Of a DNA stretch of 64,000 nucleotides, positions 53,153 to 64,000 are shown one piece after another. Source of the stretch: Pseudopyrenochaeta lycopersici (taxonomy: Eukaryota; Ascomycota; Dothideomycetes; Pleosporales; Pseudopyrenochaetaceae); the NCBI GenBank assembly GCA_003313425.1, contig NHZP01000005.1:558001-622000 (forward strand), written 5' to 3'. The notes below the pieces were generated by a model. It did not search any database. It saw only the letters and a program-made list of their open reading frames with translations, and was not told the DNA's origin. The position numbers and the translations under genes are program-made. Numbering within the stretch: the first letter of the stretch is position 1; the number at the start of each line of letters is the position of its first letter.

Positions 53153-54947
53153 TTAAACAACAATCTTAGCTGTAGCTTCAGATGTGGCATTGGCGACAGG
53201 CGTGAGCCCTTGCCCAGTCTGTGCTTTAACGTAGTCGTTCATCATCTGGGTGATGGGCGCCTGGCCGGCCCAGAGAACGGAATTAGCCATGTCGTCGATT
53301 TGCTTCATCGTCATGATGACGGCACCCTGCGCTGGCTTCGGCAGACCATATTTGTCTGTAGTACTCTCCTGGCGACGCGCAGGCTGAGCATTCTCGGTAC
53401 TGTTGGAGGCACCTTCGGCGGCGGGTGGTGTGGCCTCCGCGCTTGCGCTGGAAGCCGGGGCCTCGGCAGTAGGAGTTTGGCTTTCAGCGGCAGGTGCTTG
53501 ACCTTCAGCAGCGGCGGGTTGTTGGCCTTCAGCTGGACGCTGCGCTTCAGGAGCGGCCTGAGCTTGACCTTGGTTGCCTTCCATCACTTGCATGGTGAGG
53601 ATGAACTCTCCGTCGACCTGGCGAACAGGGATAGCAATTCGCATGTTGGTTTGGTCAAGAACTGCATCAGCTTGGATTGGGGTGAAGGTGGGCGCAAGCA
53701 GAAGCTGAGTCGCAACAGGGTTGTTGTTGGTAGGAGTACCAGCCTGGACTTGGCGGGCGATTTCCTTCCTGAACTCGCCACGGCTGAGCCCACGGCGCTG
53801 AGCAGCAGCACCACCGAGATTACCAGTAGCACCACCTGGGTTCTGGAGGACACCACGCTGAGCAACGGCGATAGCAACCTGTCCAGTGGCTGGGACACCC
53901 GCAGCCTGCATCATCTTCTGAATTCGGACAGCGTTGACTAAGTCGCGATTAGCTTGGGTTTGAGATGTGACCATTGGCGTACTTACTGGGCATTTGGATA
54001 ACGGTAACTTGTTGGTTAAGATCGGGAGTGACAGCAGCCAGGTTGGTAATAACGGAGTAGCGGTAATCATCTAGGCCTGGTCAATCTCCCGCGAGGAGTG
54101 ATTTCGAGTATGTAGCCACTTACTGACGATCTCCTGACCTTGGAGGGCAGCCAACATGCTCGAGTCAACACCATCGACAACATCAACATTCATTGTCATT
54201 GGTTGAGTCGCACGGGTTGACATCCTGAAGCCATCCTGAAACTCGTTCTCCTGAAGACCAGTGCCGTCAATAGCAACCGAAGTGGCTCCGTCGCTGCCAA
54301 ATGGGACGACCAAAGTATTGGTCTCGATAGTTTGACGACCAACAACCATGTATTCTCCATCAAGTTGGTTCCGTTTGACCATTCGTACAGTCATGTCAGT
54401 GCTACTAAAGTCAGCAAGAGGTTCACGCTCAGGCGACGAATATTTCTCACGTATTGACACTTCTCATTGTCTCCTGGATCATCCAGGTCTGTCGATCAGG
54501 TGAAAGCATAGCCACATATGTGTTGTCTGGCTGGACAGCGGCGGCCTGCAGGTTTTGCGCACTCAGGGCCATCTGAACCTGTCCACCAACCAAGTCGGTA
54601 GCTCCATTCGTGCTGATGGTCATAGACTGAGGTGAGATAGCGACAAAAGGCTGCCCTGTTGTGCCGGTAACTTGATTGGCGGGGATTGCGGGAGTTTGTT
54701 GATTAACGATTATCTGTTGCTGCTTTTGAGAAAATGTCTCGACTTTTGAGCGGTCGGGAAATTGGAAGGAGTTGAGTTCCATCTGAGCAAGTTAGTACGT
54801 GACCATTTCGAAGTTGAGAAAGACCGATTGACTTACATCGCCATTCACATTAAGCACCTGATTAAATTGCACCTGCTGCGTCTCGGCCCATACCGAGGTA
54901 CAGCTCAAGAAGAGCACCAAAAGTGAGGAGACAGTACCAGACGTCAT
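53153..54947 (-). CDS. Secreted Ala/Gln/Pro-rich protein, no recognised family
   Basis: Five exons (54947-54837, 54782-54451, 54401-54124, 54070-53987, 53937-53153) encode 529 residues. Residues 1-21 are a signal peptide (LLVLFLSCTSVWA). The mature N-terminal half is polar and Gln/Thr/Asn-rich with beta-type alternation (YVAMLSPDRQTWMIQETM, RNQLDGEYMVVGRQTIETN). The middle contains a helical stretch INAVRIQKMMQAAGVPATG, then a Gly/Arg-rich linker. A Pro/Ala/Glu-rich low-complexity segment follows (about 60 residues, for example SQTPTAEAPASSASAEATPP). The chain closes with an ordered-looking end (MTMKQIDDMANSVLWAGQ). I find no enzyme motif, GPI signal or membrane helix after the leader. Four introns of 49-54 bp all preserve frame. 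It could be a wall or matrix protein; this is only a compositional inference. Confidence 0.65.
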
Positions 54948-56363
54948 GTTGAATAGTAAAGGCCACCTGGGCTCTTAATGAGAGATTAAGTAAAGAAAAG
55001 AGAGAGAAATCCTACGAACAACGGGAAAGAAGGAGCGACGGAACAACTGACCAGACTTGCTGTGTAGAGAGGTAGTCGAACCAGGAACCGGAGCGCGCAG
55101 GTCTAATATGAAAGATTCTCGGTACCGTGGCATGGACCCGGACTCCAACCCGGCTTACATGACATCCGCTAATAGAGTTTCAGTATGATGCTGCAGGAAA
55201 TATTGGCGAGGAGCTCCAGATTCAGGTTATGCCAGGTTGTAAGGCATCAGGGACCCACTCATATCAAAGGCTTCAGGTTAGCACTACCCTGAATCATCAT
55301 CTTTCGACGATGCAAGACCACGAAACCATGGCTTCTTGCACCCTTTGTGTCGGCCAAGTACAAATCCGCAGTGGTGGAAGTGTTTTCCTGTGCATGTTCA
55401 GTTTCAGTCCTAAGGCAAATCGTTTGGTTTGGTGCATCTGCGACGAGAAGCTTAGCATTGATCCGCCACGAGACAAATCAAGTGTGGCGAAACTCATCCC
55501 CACGAGTCGCGACACGCACTGGTTACCATGTACTCGAAGTGGCGCGATGAAATTTTCTATGAAGGCATTGTGAAGCACGAGGCGGTAGAGCATGGTTCTC
55601 AATGCCGGTCGCCATGTCTTTGTTTCGGCCAAATCCGTCCCCGAATTCTCCGACCCCCGATGACCCACCGCAAACTATCTACGATGCCTAACTCGAAGTC
55701 CACCCGACCAAAAGAGCAAAAATGTCAGTGTCGTTCCAAATGTATACTCCCTTATAGCTATAAAGATAGTATGAGAAGTTTTTAAGCCTCGTCGTGTGAG
55801 CCTTAAATGTGTTCAAATAGTCAAACGATGATGTTTGGAGTGGTGTTTCGTGATACAGTTTGCTGCACGGATGGGATCGACCTCGGCTATTTAAGCTTTT
55901 CACTAGTCTTAAATGGATTAAGCTTCTCAATGTGTCTCCCCCCGGCAATTCACCCTGTCACTTCAGCAAGAGGTCAGATTTAGTTGCTGGACTTTCAGAA
56001 AGATTTGGTCAGCCTATGCTCCTCTGTGAATTGGTGCGATTCTTCCATTTCAAGTCTGTCATGGCCTACCAAGCCGCACGCATACGAACGAGAAGATTAG
56101 ATTGTATATAACCTCACAAGACTCCGCCGGTAAATAGACTCGAGCGGCGGTGATGATATCATCAGGGGTGACTGTGGGTAAAACCCTATTTGTAATATAC
56201 TCACAATTGACAAATGAGATACACACAGTGGTTTTATGGTTGGCTTCGGATTTCCATTATTCCATCTACTTTGAAGAACTCCGATGCATGCTTCGAATGT
56301 CGCACAGCTTATAATCGCACAAAAGGCCCAAGGAAAGAATCTTCAACTCCCGTCACACGCTGT
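54948..56363. other. Intergenic, nothing recognised
   Basis: This 1.4-kb stretch contains the promoter of the secreted protein on its left and the 3' flank of the reductase on its right. ORFs of 70-120 codons are on both strands, overlapping and without recognisable content. No RNA gene was identified. Confidence 0.4.
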
Positions 56364-57268
56364 TTACATGCAGGCAGCACCATCAATGCCAATGACCTTT
56401 CCATTTACCCAATCGCCATCCTGCGAGGCTAGGAAACAGACAACGCGGGCAATGTCGACAGGCTGCCCTACGCGCATATGTGGTGACCAAGTGCATGCAT
56501 ACTCATCAACTTGATCGTCGCTAAGCTTCTCACCTCCGGGGATATACTCGCGGCAGACAGCGTGGTACATGTCGGTCTTGATGCCACCAGGGGCAACGCA
56601 GTTGACAGTAACCTTCTTCTCGCCAGCATCTGCACGCCTGTGAGTATGGTTCTGTGGGGCATAATTGGATGCGACTCACCAATGGCCATACACCTAGTAA
56701 AGGTCTCAATAGCACCCTTTGAGCCGGAGTAAATGGCGTGCTTGGGTACGCCCTTCGCCTGACCGGTGATGGATCCCATGAGAATGATTCTGCCACCAAC
56801 TTCCATTCTCTTATACGCCTCTTTGGCGACAAAGAACTGACCGCGGGTGTTAATGTTGAAGACGCGGTCGAATTCCTCCGGCTCGACATCCTTAAAGTGG
56901 CCGAACGAAACGACGCCAGAGTTGGAACAGCAGATGTCGAGCTTGCCAAAGTGGGCAACAACATCGTCCATCAATTTTGCGGTCTCCTCGACATTGGCAA
57001 CGTTGGCCTTGAATGCATGAGCATCAGAGCCATTGCCCAATGCCTTGATCTCCTTGACAACTGCCTCGGCGCCCTCAAGGGTGTTGGCATAGTTCACGGC
57101 AACCTTTGCGCCACGCTTCGCAAGCTCGATAGCCATAGCTTTGCCGATACCGCGGCCTGGATCTGGTAAATAATCCTGCTTCCGTGATAATCACGTCTGT
57201 GACTTACCTGAGCCGGTTACAACGGCGACCTTGCCCTCCAAGCTCCAGGTTTGCTCAATGGTGGCCAT
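56364..57268 (-). CDS. brn1: 1,3,8-Trihydroxynaphthalene reductase (DHN-melanin biosynthesis)
   Basis: Three exons (57268-57208, 57156-56680, 56629-56364) encode 267 residues, the usual length of this enzyme. It is a classical short-chain dehydrogenase: NADPH motif GSGRGIG (19-25) and catalytic Ser149, Tyr163 and Lys167 (MGSITGQAKGVP and YSGSKGAIETF). The C-terminal VVCFLASQDGDWVNGKVIG and IDGAACM are nearly invariant among naphthol reductases of dark fungi. The enzyme reduces 1,3,8-trihydroxynaphthalene (and often the 1,3,6,8-tetrahydroxy compound) in the DHN-melanin pathway, the step blocked by tricyclazole-type inhibitors. A Cmr1-like regulator lies 4.4 kb away on the same strand. TATATATG sits about 120 bp upstream. 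Orthology to Brn1/Brm2 is from remembered family features; a general versicolorin-reductase paralogue is less likely. Confidence 0.92.
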
Positions 57269-57383
57269 TATGAATATTCGCTGCGAATTGTTGGGAGTAT
57301 TGTGATCGTGATTTCAACGGCTGTTGTGTAGAGGTATATTGAGTTGATGTGATAATGACCCATCCTTAAGGTGTAGAGGACAA

Positions 57384-57391
57384 CATATATA
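57384..57391 (-). promoter_or_regulatory. TATA element of the reductase gene
   Basis: Minus-strand TATATATG lies 116-123 bp upstream of the ATG at 57268. A CT/AC-rich leader follows. The spacing suits a strongly regulated gene. Confidence 0.5.
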
Positions 57392-60300
57392 CCGCTTCAC
57401 GATTCGGAACTCCAGCGGAGAACGAGTTCAACGCGTAGTTCTTTTCCCTCTAACCCCGTCGGTGTTCCAACATCCATAGAGCTCCCCCAACTGATCGCCT
57501 CCGGTTCGGAACATAGTGTCGCCCCCGAAAGTCGCGAGTCCTAGGGCTAAAACAGCGTACCTGAGCCGCTCTCTATTCCGCGTTATGTTCTCCGTAGGAG
57601 AGCCAGAGCCTCAGTTACTCAAAAAAGTTGCCGGAAAGAGGGGCCGAAGCAATGCGGGCGATCACTGATTGGATGGCTAGCGACAGTGCTAAATCCGACT
57701 GGACAACAACAAACATCTATTCATGAAGCAATAGATTGTTTCACACGAAGAACCATTGAATTGTCGATTGCGAGCGAGCCGCAATTCTCACGAGGCGTAT
57801 CTTGCAACGATACAGGGTCAAGAAGTGGCGGAAAGAACACTCGGGGCGACGAAGAGAATGTTGGTGCGACACCGAGCAACATCCAAGGTTCTATTTTTCG
57901 CGAGATGGATGACGGACCCAACTTTCTGCGGCTGAGCTTCTAACCTGTCATTGACTTGAATGTTTATTATCATAGCGATATGCTATTTTTACGTTCAAGT
58001 ATCAATTGATGTTTGTTGCATGAACACCAGGAGATCTAAGATCATATGACTTGCCTAAACGGGAAAGGACATGTAGGCAATTTTTGGTGCCGCATACGTA
58101 CCGCATCCCCAATGGCTCCCCGATCACAGTCTTGACGCTCAGAGACTTTGCTGGGCACCGCGAAGTCCGAAGGTGATCGGTCAATGTAGTGTTTCACCAT
58201 CCGGCAGCAAATCTTTGGGTAGGCGTCGCAATCAGCAATGTCTCCGGCCACCCCAGCGGGGATCCGTCGGGGCGGGCGCGATTCGTGCAATTTTCCAACC
58301 TCACTTCATCTCAAGGCGTCGTGCAAATGAAGGCAATGGTCCAAACCTTGAAGAACGAGCTTACTGCATCTTCGCGTCGAGTTCTATGCACAGCTGAAGA
58401 TACGGAACTGTGTTCTGATTAAACCCCAAGCAATACGAGCGAGCAACATCTTGAAATGCAACGGACTCCCGGGTAACTTCCTAGGGGGGATGACACACCT
58501 ATCAATCACGCCTAAAGTAGTCTCCTGCGCTTCCGCATCCGTACGGCCAGGCGCTCTGCATTTATCCTTCCCTGCAACCAAACTGAATTGGGCGGCGATG
58601 AGACTATATATTATCAGTTTCACGGCAGTCACTCAAACATACGCAATATCAGTCTCTCTACAGAGTTTTATTGGACTTCAAGTGCAGTAGTAAAGTCGTC
58701 ATCATGCGAGAATATGTCGCGGCTACCTTGTTGCTGTCAATCTGGCTGCAGTGCATTTCGACCAACCGATTGCAATGGGAAACTGTTTACCATCGAGCAA
58801 ACGGTATTTTGTAGGCGATTTGAAGGAGTACCTAAGACTTCGGTTTTGCACAACGCGACCTGACTCTCCAAAATAGCTGTGCAAAGTCCATGACTCTAAT
58901 TGTCATTCGCCGTGTGCAGGAAACCTGCGTCGGGTACACAGTTAAGCTTTTGCCCACATAAACCCCGTCAAACCGACACCTTCACCAAAACTCGGGATGG
59001 TTACATCATTAGGGAGTGATGCTACGCGAAGAAAAGCGGCTTTCCTAGCCTGGTTGCCTTTGACTCAAATCCTGTGCCGTTGCCCAGTCAGAGAGAAGAT
59101 GCTTTGCTCATCGCTCCCCGAAACTGCAATCGCCATGTCAATCATGGAAGGATGCATTCACCGGCTATGCCATCCGTATCCACGTCCATAAAAAAGGTAA
59201 TTGTGGGTCTACCAACTATCCCTGATTCACTCCAGTTTCCCCCACAGTCCATTGTCCGTCCCAGCGGACAGAGCAAAGCCAGAAAAGTAGTATGAAGGAT
59301 GATTGTGTGGATCCGTAATGCAAGTTTATCATGTATTTCATATACTCGAGCAAGAATTGCCGGGGCCAATCTTTCAAAACGGTAGCTGCAGATTTCATGC
59401 ATTCTTACCCTAGTCATCCATCTAAGTCCAATGCACTGGAACGGCACAGTACTGCGTTTGCTCAACTTTCATGTCTTTGGTTCAGCCTTCAAGATTATAG
59501 GCACATGTCGAGGGCAATGTATAGAGAGCCATCACAAGGTCGAGTTTCGCACATGACTGAATTGTTATGAAGGCGGCCTATAAACAAATTCTTGCACTCG
59601 CCTAGTTAGGAGCTGCTCGGATGACATCCGTGAAATATCCGAAGGCTATGCTTAAGCTTGGTAGAGAAACAGCGGTACAAAAGGATCTACGATGTGCAGG
59701 TCTTCAACTGGCCTAGCAAGGGTGCTATTATGACTCTGCCACCACTCACTGTCTGTCTAGGGACGGTGGAAAGCCACAAATGGCAAGATTAACCACCAAC
59801 TCACCGGTCGTGATAGGACCTTACAGTGCCGGATTCCTTCGTAGGCTATGCCATGACGATTGATACCGGTACCAGACTCCGATCGCACGGTCCAAGTACG
59901 TGTACACTACAATCATAGTGCGGATATTCATTGGCTTGGCTGCACCTTGCATTTGGCTTCATTACTGGGAAAGGGCCTGCTGATCTCGAGATACACTACT
60001 TTGTGAAGGTCTTAGTGTTGTAAGGCACCGTGATGTGTAACGACGTTGGCGTTAAGGTGTAGCAGATCTAGCCGCTATCATCCCTTAAGCAGCCACTTAT
60101 TGCTGATGTGCTTGCATCGGGTGCTCGTATAGGTGGTAATCCAAGCTGAACGCGTAAGCCTGTCAAGGAACAAATCTGCAGGTAGACATCTTGGTACCGG
60201 CGGCCCGTCATTGTGATACCGAAGGGTTTTGCAAATCCTGTCCCCAACCAAATAGTGAATGACTGTATTGAGAGAGTAACTAGCCTAGGGATTAATCTTC

Positions 60301-61625
60301 ATGATCCAAGCGCTGATGGGCATACTTCTACCAATAAGAATAGACGCCGTGGAAGTATGGTGCTGGTTGCACTGATCCAACGACGGTTTGAGAGCTACCC
60401 ACACTACTTCCGGGGATTATCAAACATGGTATACCTAAAAGATAGTGCGGCGCATGTACGGTGTGACAGAGGACCTGCATGCCGTGCGGGGCAAGGAGGA
60501 GATGCGAAGTGTACAGGTGTGCCAAACGAGGTACTTGGTACTTCCATTTTCCCTCATGGTGTTGTTCCTGGCAATCTCCGATTGCAGAGTTCTGCATGTC
60601 GTCGTACTCAAGAACCTTCAATCTCAGTGTCCAGAATGAGTGGCTTACATATTCAATTCATTCCGGCACTTCCAACTCTTTGTGTCCACTCCATCAGTCA
60701 TTATCTTTACTCACCCTCAAGGAGAACGCAGTATGATAAATTCTGGCCTATCCCAGACACCAAGTGGATTGAACACTCCACCACAAGAGTGCCGCTCTTA
60801 CACACCAGCACATAGCTCAAAGGCTACCTTACCAACAACGCCATCGGCCTATTGCTACTGAAGACACCAATCACCTATTCCATCTCAGTGCACGCGTCGC
60901 TTACGTTTGAAACACAAGCGCAAAAGAAAAAATCAAGGAAAAGTCACAGTTGCAGGCGTCCATGACGGAAAGACTCTTTGAGATGATAGAACGGTATATG
61001 TTTCATGTAAGACCTTACAACCAGATCCTTCACTCAGAGCCAACGCTGTGTCACCTACAAACCCCGCGTCAACTTTACAACTACTTGACGGCTATGAAAA
61101 GTCCGAACATGCTGTACAGGCTGCTGAAAGCGGAAGGCTGTCAGCATGCTTCCCACTGGCAGCTCAGGCGAAAAACATTCACCCCGCTCTTGCAGCTGCC
61201 TTCATCTATATGATTACCGACAACTATCAACCTTGATCATCATTCTGACAAGGTATGCATCAAAATCCTAGTTGCTGATTGGTTTCATTTGATCATCATA
61301 ATTGTGTAATATACATTACTGAACCACGATACAGTCTAGTCCTCCTGATGATAGCCTCTCGGGCTGAAGCCAGATGAAGCGATACCCTGGTCCGCTCGAC
61401 GCTATATGTCTCTGCCGTCGAACGCCGTACCCTAGAAAAAGGTCAAGATCCCCGCCCATGTTGCTCCAAAGCAGCATTCAAAGCTAATGTTGATGGAACT
61501 CTACCAAAACGCGATGCAAATGACTGAAATCGGATATAAAACGAACGCCAATACGCCTGGTCATAAGCCCTGCGTCGGACCACGATGAATGTTTGAAGAC
61601 AAAAAGAGAAAGGGAGCAAAATCAT
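57392..61625. other. Large gap between melanin reductase and regulator, no convincing gene
   Basis: This 4.2-kb stretch has many frames under 110 codons and one of 200 codons at 60213-60815 (plus strand). The last is rich in Arg, Ser and His, overlaps other frames and matches nothing I know. No splice-linked gene could be built on either strand. Scattered protein-like fragments between 59.6 and 60.9 kb may be remnants of mobile DNA. No terminal repeat or RNA gene was recognised. The left part must include the reductase promoter. Confidence 0.4.
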
Positions 61626-64000
61626 TTAACCTCTAGCCAACTTTTCCAGCTTACTACGGATACCATCTGAAAACCTTGTCGCGACGCCCTCATCGATGAC
61701 ATCGATACAATGTGAAAGTACTGCAAAGCCATTGTCTAATGGAACTGGCGTTCCATCCCTTTTGGTGAGGGTTGGGATGCCCTCTCTTCGAGAAAGATAC
61801 CTGAGAATCGTTTGATGGTCTGCTGGTAGACGGTCAACGGAAAATGCAGCGTTGGGTGGTTGAAATGTCCCTTGCTGGTTGCGGCTCATAGAATCGTTAT
61901 GAGTCAGTGAGTCAGTCCAGATAACGAGTGCCGAGCGATAAACCGCCGCCGGCCACCATGGTGGACGGATACCCCGAGGCATCTCTCTGATTAGGCGAAG
62001 GATCTGACCAGCGTGGGTGATCGCCTCTTGTACATCCGAAAGGCACTTCTTGTGCATCCAAATCATCTGCTGATACGAGCCATCGACACTCTCTCGTCGT
62101 GCAAGTCGCTCAATCTCGGGAAAATTTGTTACAGCGTTCATGCTGATGAGATGGAACATGACAAGATTGCCTTGCATCATGGGGCAGATAGGATTGGACT
62201 TCATGTACCGTTGTGCAAGGTCGAACCAACGCCCCAACAACGCCTGTACCTCTTCAAGCCGCACACGAGTCGATGCCGCAGTAAGCGCCCTGTTTCGCGA
62301 CCGAGAGGCCACACTATCGGAGAAGCAGCTAAGGAGTTGGCAATACTGGCAAACTAGCGTCTGGAGCGGATGAAGCAACAGACGCAAGTGCATGGGTGTG
62401 AGGTGTACTTCCTGAATATCCTGGACGACTATCTCATCGTCGAGGAAGTGACGGAAGAGATCCCTTAGACTCGGCGGTCGAGCTCCTGAGCCAACAGAGG
62501 AGTAGCCGTTGGAGAATTCATGCACCTGGTTAAACATCTCAGACCACACTGATGCTGTCTGAGCCTGCCATAGCCCGTCCGAGTCCGGCATGGGGGCGCC
62601 AAACTCCGTCACCGAAAACAGTGGTACTGTATCATGGAAGAGGGACAGGTCTTGATCGACCATAACCCAAGAGTAGATAAGTCTACAACAAGAATTAGTT
62701 CGTTAACGCGGTCACTGCTAATGCCAGGTTTTCACCAACGTACCGACTTCGGCTCTCTTGTTGAATCCAGTCCCGCCACAACATTTCTGTTGTGGTATTC
62801 CCGTTCACATGAGGCGTTGGTACAGATCGTGGCTCCAGAATTCCCGAGTGCCGTAACATCGCGAAATACATTCCCCTTTGGCCCATAGCGATGTCCATTT
62901 GCCACTTGTCACCACTCCAGGCCGCCTGGACAGTAAAAAGAAGAGCAGCTCGCAGCACGATGGGGTCGCCAGCCATAATAATATTCTTTTCAATTAAGTC
63001 GAAGAGGGAAATGCGACACGCTTCAGTGAACCCGCCTGTCAACCATCTAGCTTCTATGGACGGAATGGTCATTGCGCCTTGTGCAATCATCATGAGGATA
63101 AGCAGACTTGATGCTTTATCATTGTAATTCTGCATCAATTCGTTGGGGTCCAAAACACCACGAGAGGATGTTGGATAGTAGCGTTCGAAAGAATTTGCAT
63201 ACGATTTGAGGAAATACTCCAGAACGCGAGCGGGTGGAAGAAGGACGAAGTTTGAGACGGACGTAATCGACCCTGGGGACTCGCCGCTACTTGAAGAACT
63301 GCTCATTCCGTCTTTGTGAATGTCCAGAGCTTTGTGCAAAAAGCTTTGGGTGATAGCAAGGAGCTTGTCTCGCGTAGGTTCTAGGAGTTTGGCCACTGTT
63401 ATTTGGCCACCCTGCTGAAAATCTGATTCATCCCACGAAGGTGACCAATTGCTCCAGCCTTCATGATTCTTTAGGCTTAGCTCTAAGCGCTCGAGATTGA
63501 GTCGTGCAGTGCGAGGACATGAACTCGAGGGAATCGAAGGTGTACACCGGAAAACAGTCCACCCATCCTGAGCTGCGATTATAGCTCCGAGGTCCGGTAT
63601 TCCAGCGTCTGCTATCGAAGAATGACGAGCAGGGTAGAACATCGAAGCTGAGCTTCCGATCTGAAGATCCGAGAATGATTCGTCCATGCGAGGAGTCTGA
63701 ATTGGTGTTTGCACGGGCCCGTATACTTGCGGCGGAGACAACTCGGGAATCATCCCAAGAATGCCATCTGGAGGAGGCCCCATACCAATATCCATATTCA
63801 TCGACATCATCAGTGAGGGGTCTATTCGCATAGGATCAAATTCTGAACCCATAGCCATGGTACTCCAAGGGTCAATCATGAATTGGGGACTTTCATTTTC
63901 AGACTGATCACGCACTGTCCTCACGAATTCGTCGTATCCTGACATGGGAGTTGACGACACGAAACCACTAATGCTAGTTACTGGCGTGGGTAGTGGCGAC
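61626..64000 (-). CDS. cmr1: Cmr1/Pig1-type melanin transcription factor, C-terminal part (cut by window edge)
   Basis: Two exons are visible (64000-62744 and 62682-61626, intron 61 bp), about 770 residues; the frame is open at the right edge, so the N terminus is missing. The visible part begins with disordered Ser/Pro/Met-rich sequence. The large fungal transcription-factor middle-homology region follows, with FLKSYANSFERYYPTSSRG, IPSIEARWLTGGFTEACR and LRAALLFTVQAAWSGDKWQ. After the intron come LIYSWVMVDQDLSLFHDT, HLRLLLHPLQTLVCQYCQLL and RGIRPPWWPAAVYRSALV. These are features I associate with Cmr1/Pig1/CmrA, which combine two C2H2 fingers and a Zn2Cys6 cluster. Those fingers should lie beyond the edge. 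The protein activates DHN-melanin genes in the nucleus. The adjacent naphthol reductase supports the call; without the DNA-binding part, another fungal regulator cannot be fully excluded. Confidence 0.83.

Noticed and set aside
53210..53941. 243-codon plus-strand frame rich in Ser/Gly/Leu
   Set aside because: Antisense to the last exon of the secreted Ala/Gln-rich protein; no splice or signal evidence of its own.
55080..55180. Possible tRNA-like sequence (GGTAGTCGAACCA and a nearby CCGGACTCCAACCCGG)
   Set aside because: The pieces do not fold into a cloverleaf with a proper T-loop and acceptor stem at the right spacing.
60213..60815. 200-codon frame considered as a transposase or unknown gene
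   Set aside because: No recognisable motif, odd composition, overlapping frames of similar quality and no terminal repeats. Kept only as part of the gap description.
1..64000. CRISPR arrays, bacterial operons, insertion sequences and riboswitches
   Set aside because: None seen; the window is intron-bearing eukaryotic DNA and no regularly spaced repeats are present.

Overview
The window is nuclear DNA of a filamentous ascomycete. Nearly every larger gene has short spliceosomal introns (about 45-85 bp, GT..AG), genes lie on both strands without operons, and many proteins are fungal families (Tsr3, Rrp6, GGA, Sro7/Lgl, PTH11-type receptor, STAND/NLR). A trihydroxynaphthalene reductase next to a Cmr1/Pig1-type regulator suggests Dothideomycetes, most likely Pleosporales (Cochliobolus/Alternaria relatives). 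That placement is inference from remembered cluster organisation, not from a search. Exon models were built by hand from splice sites and reading-frame continuity; apart from the partial Cmr1-like gene at the right edge, each gives a coding length divisible by three.

Layout. 0-14 kb: CYP52-type P450 (-), a gene-poor stretch, a secreted cupredoxin (+), a nitroreductase (-), a seven-helix PTH11-like receptor (-), a prenylcysteine oxidase (-) and an unknown nuclear-type protein (-). 14-24 kb: a PARG-like macrodomain protein (+) convergent with Rrp6 (-), a MAPEG protein (+), the Golgi adaptor GGA (+) and a small cysteine-rich secreted protein (-). 24-25 kb: an AT-rich gap holding a diverged direct repeat. 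25-37 kb: a housekeeping block with Tsr3 (+), a large probable mitochondrial protein (-), an unknown protein with a Q/S/Y-rich tail (+) and the Sro7/Lgl exocytosis protein (+). 37-38.5 kb: an orphan ORF, a decayed coding remnant and AT-rich hairpins. 38.5-47 kb: a secreted alpha/beta hydrolase (-), an unknown membrane-anchored protein (-), a J-protein (+) and a GH18 chitinase with a long N-terminal leader (-). 47-55 kb: a HeLo-like/NACHT/ankyrin/ZZ-finger NLR (+), a four-helix membrane protein (+) and a secreted Ala/Gln-rich protein (-). 56-64 kb: the melanin T3HN reductase (-), a 4.4-kb gap without a convincing gene, and the Cmr1-like regulator (-) running off the right edge.

How the genes fit together. 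Most are independent housekeeping or accessory genes. The clear functional group is the right end: reductase plus dedicated transcription factor, expected to be followed by the melanin polyketide synthase beyond position 64000. The most unusual architecture is the NLR at 47.4-50.9 kb. Its C-terminal ZZ zinc finger appears only after a 52-bp intron is removed; read straight through, the frame ends early.
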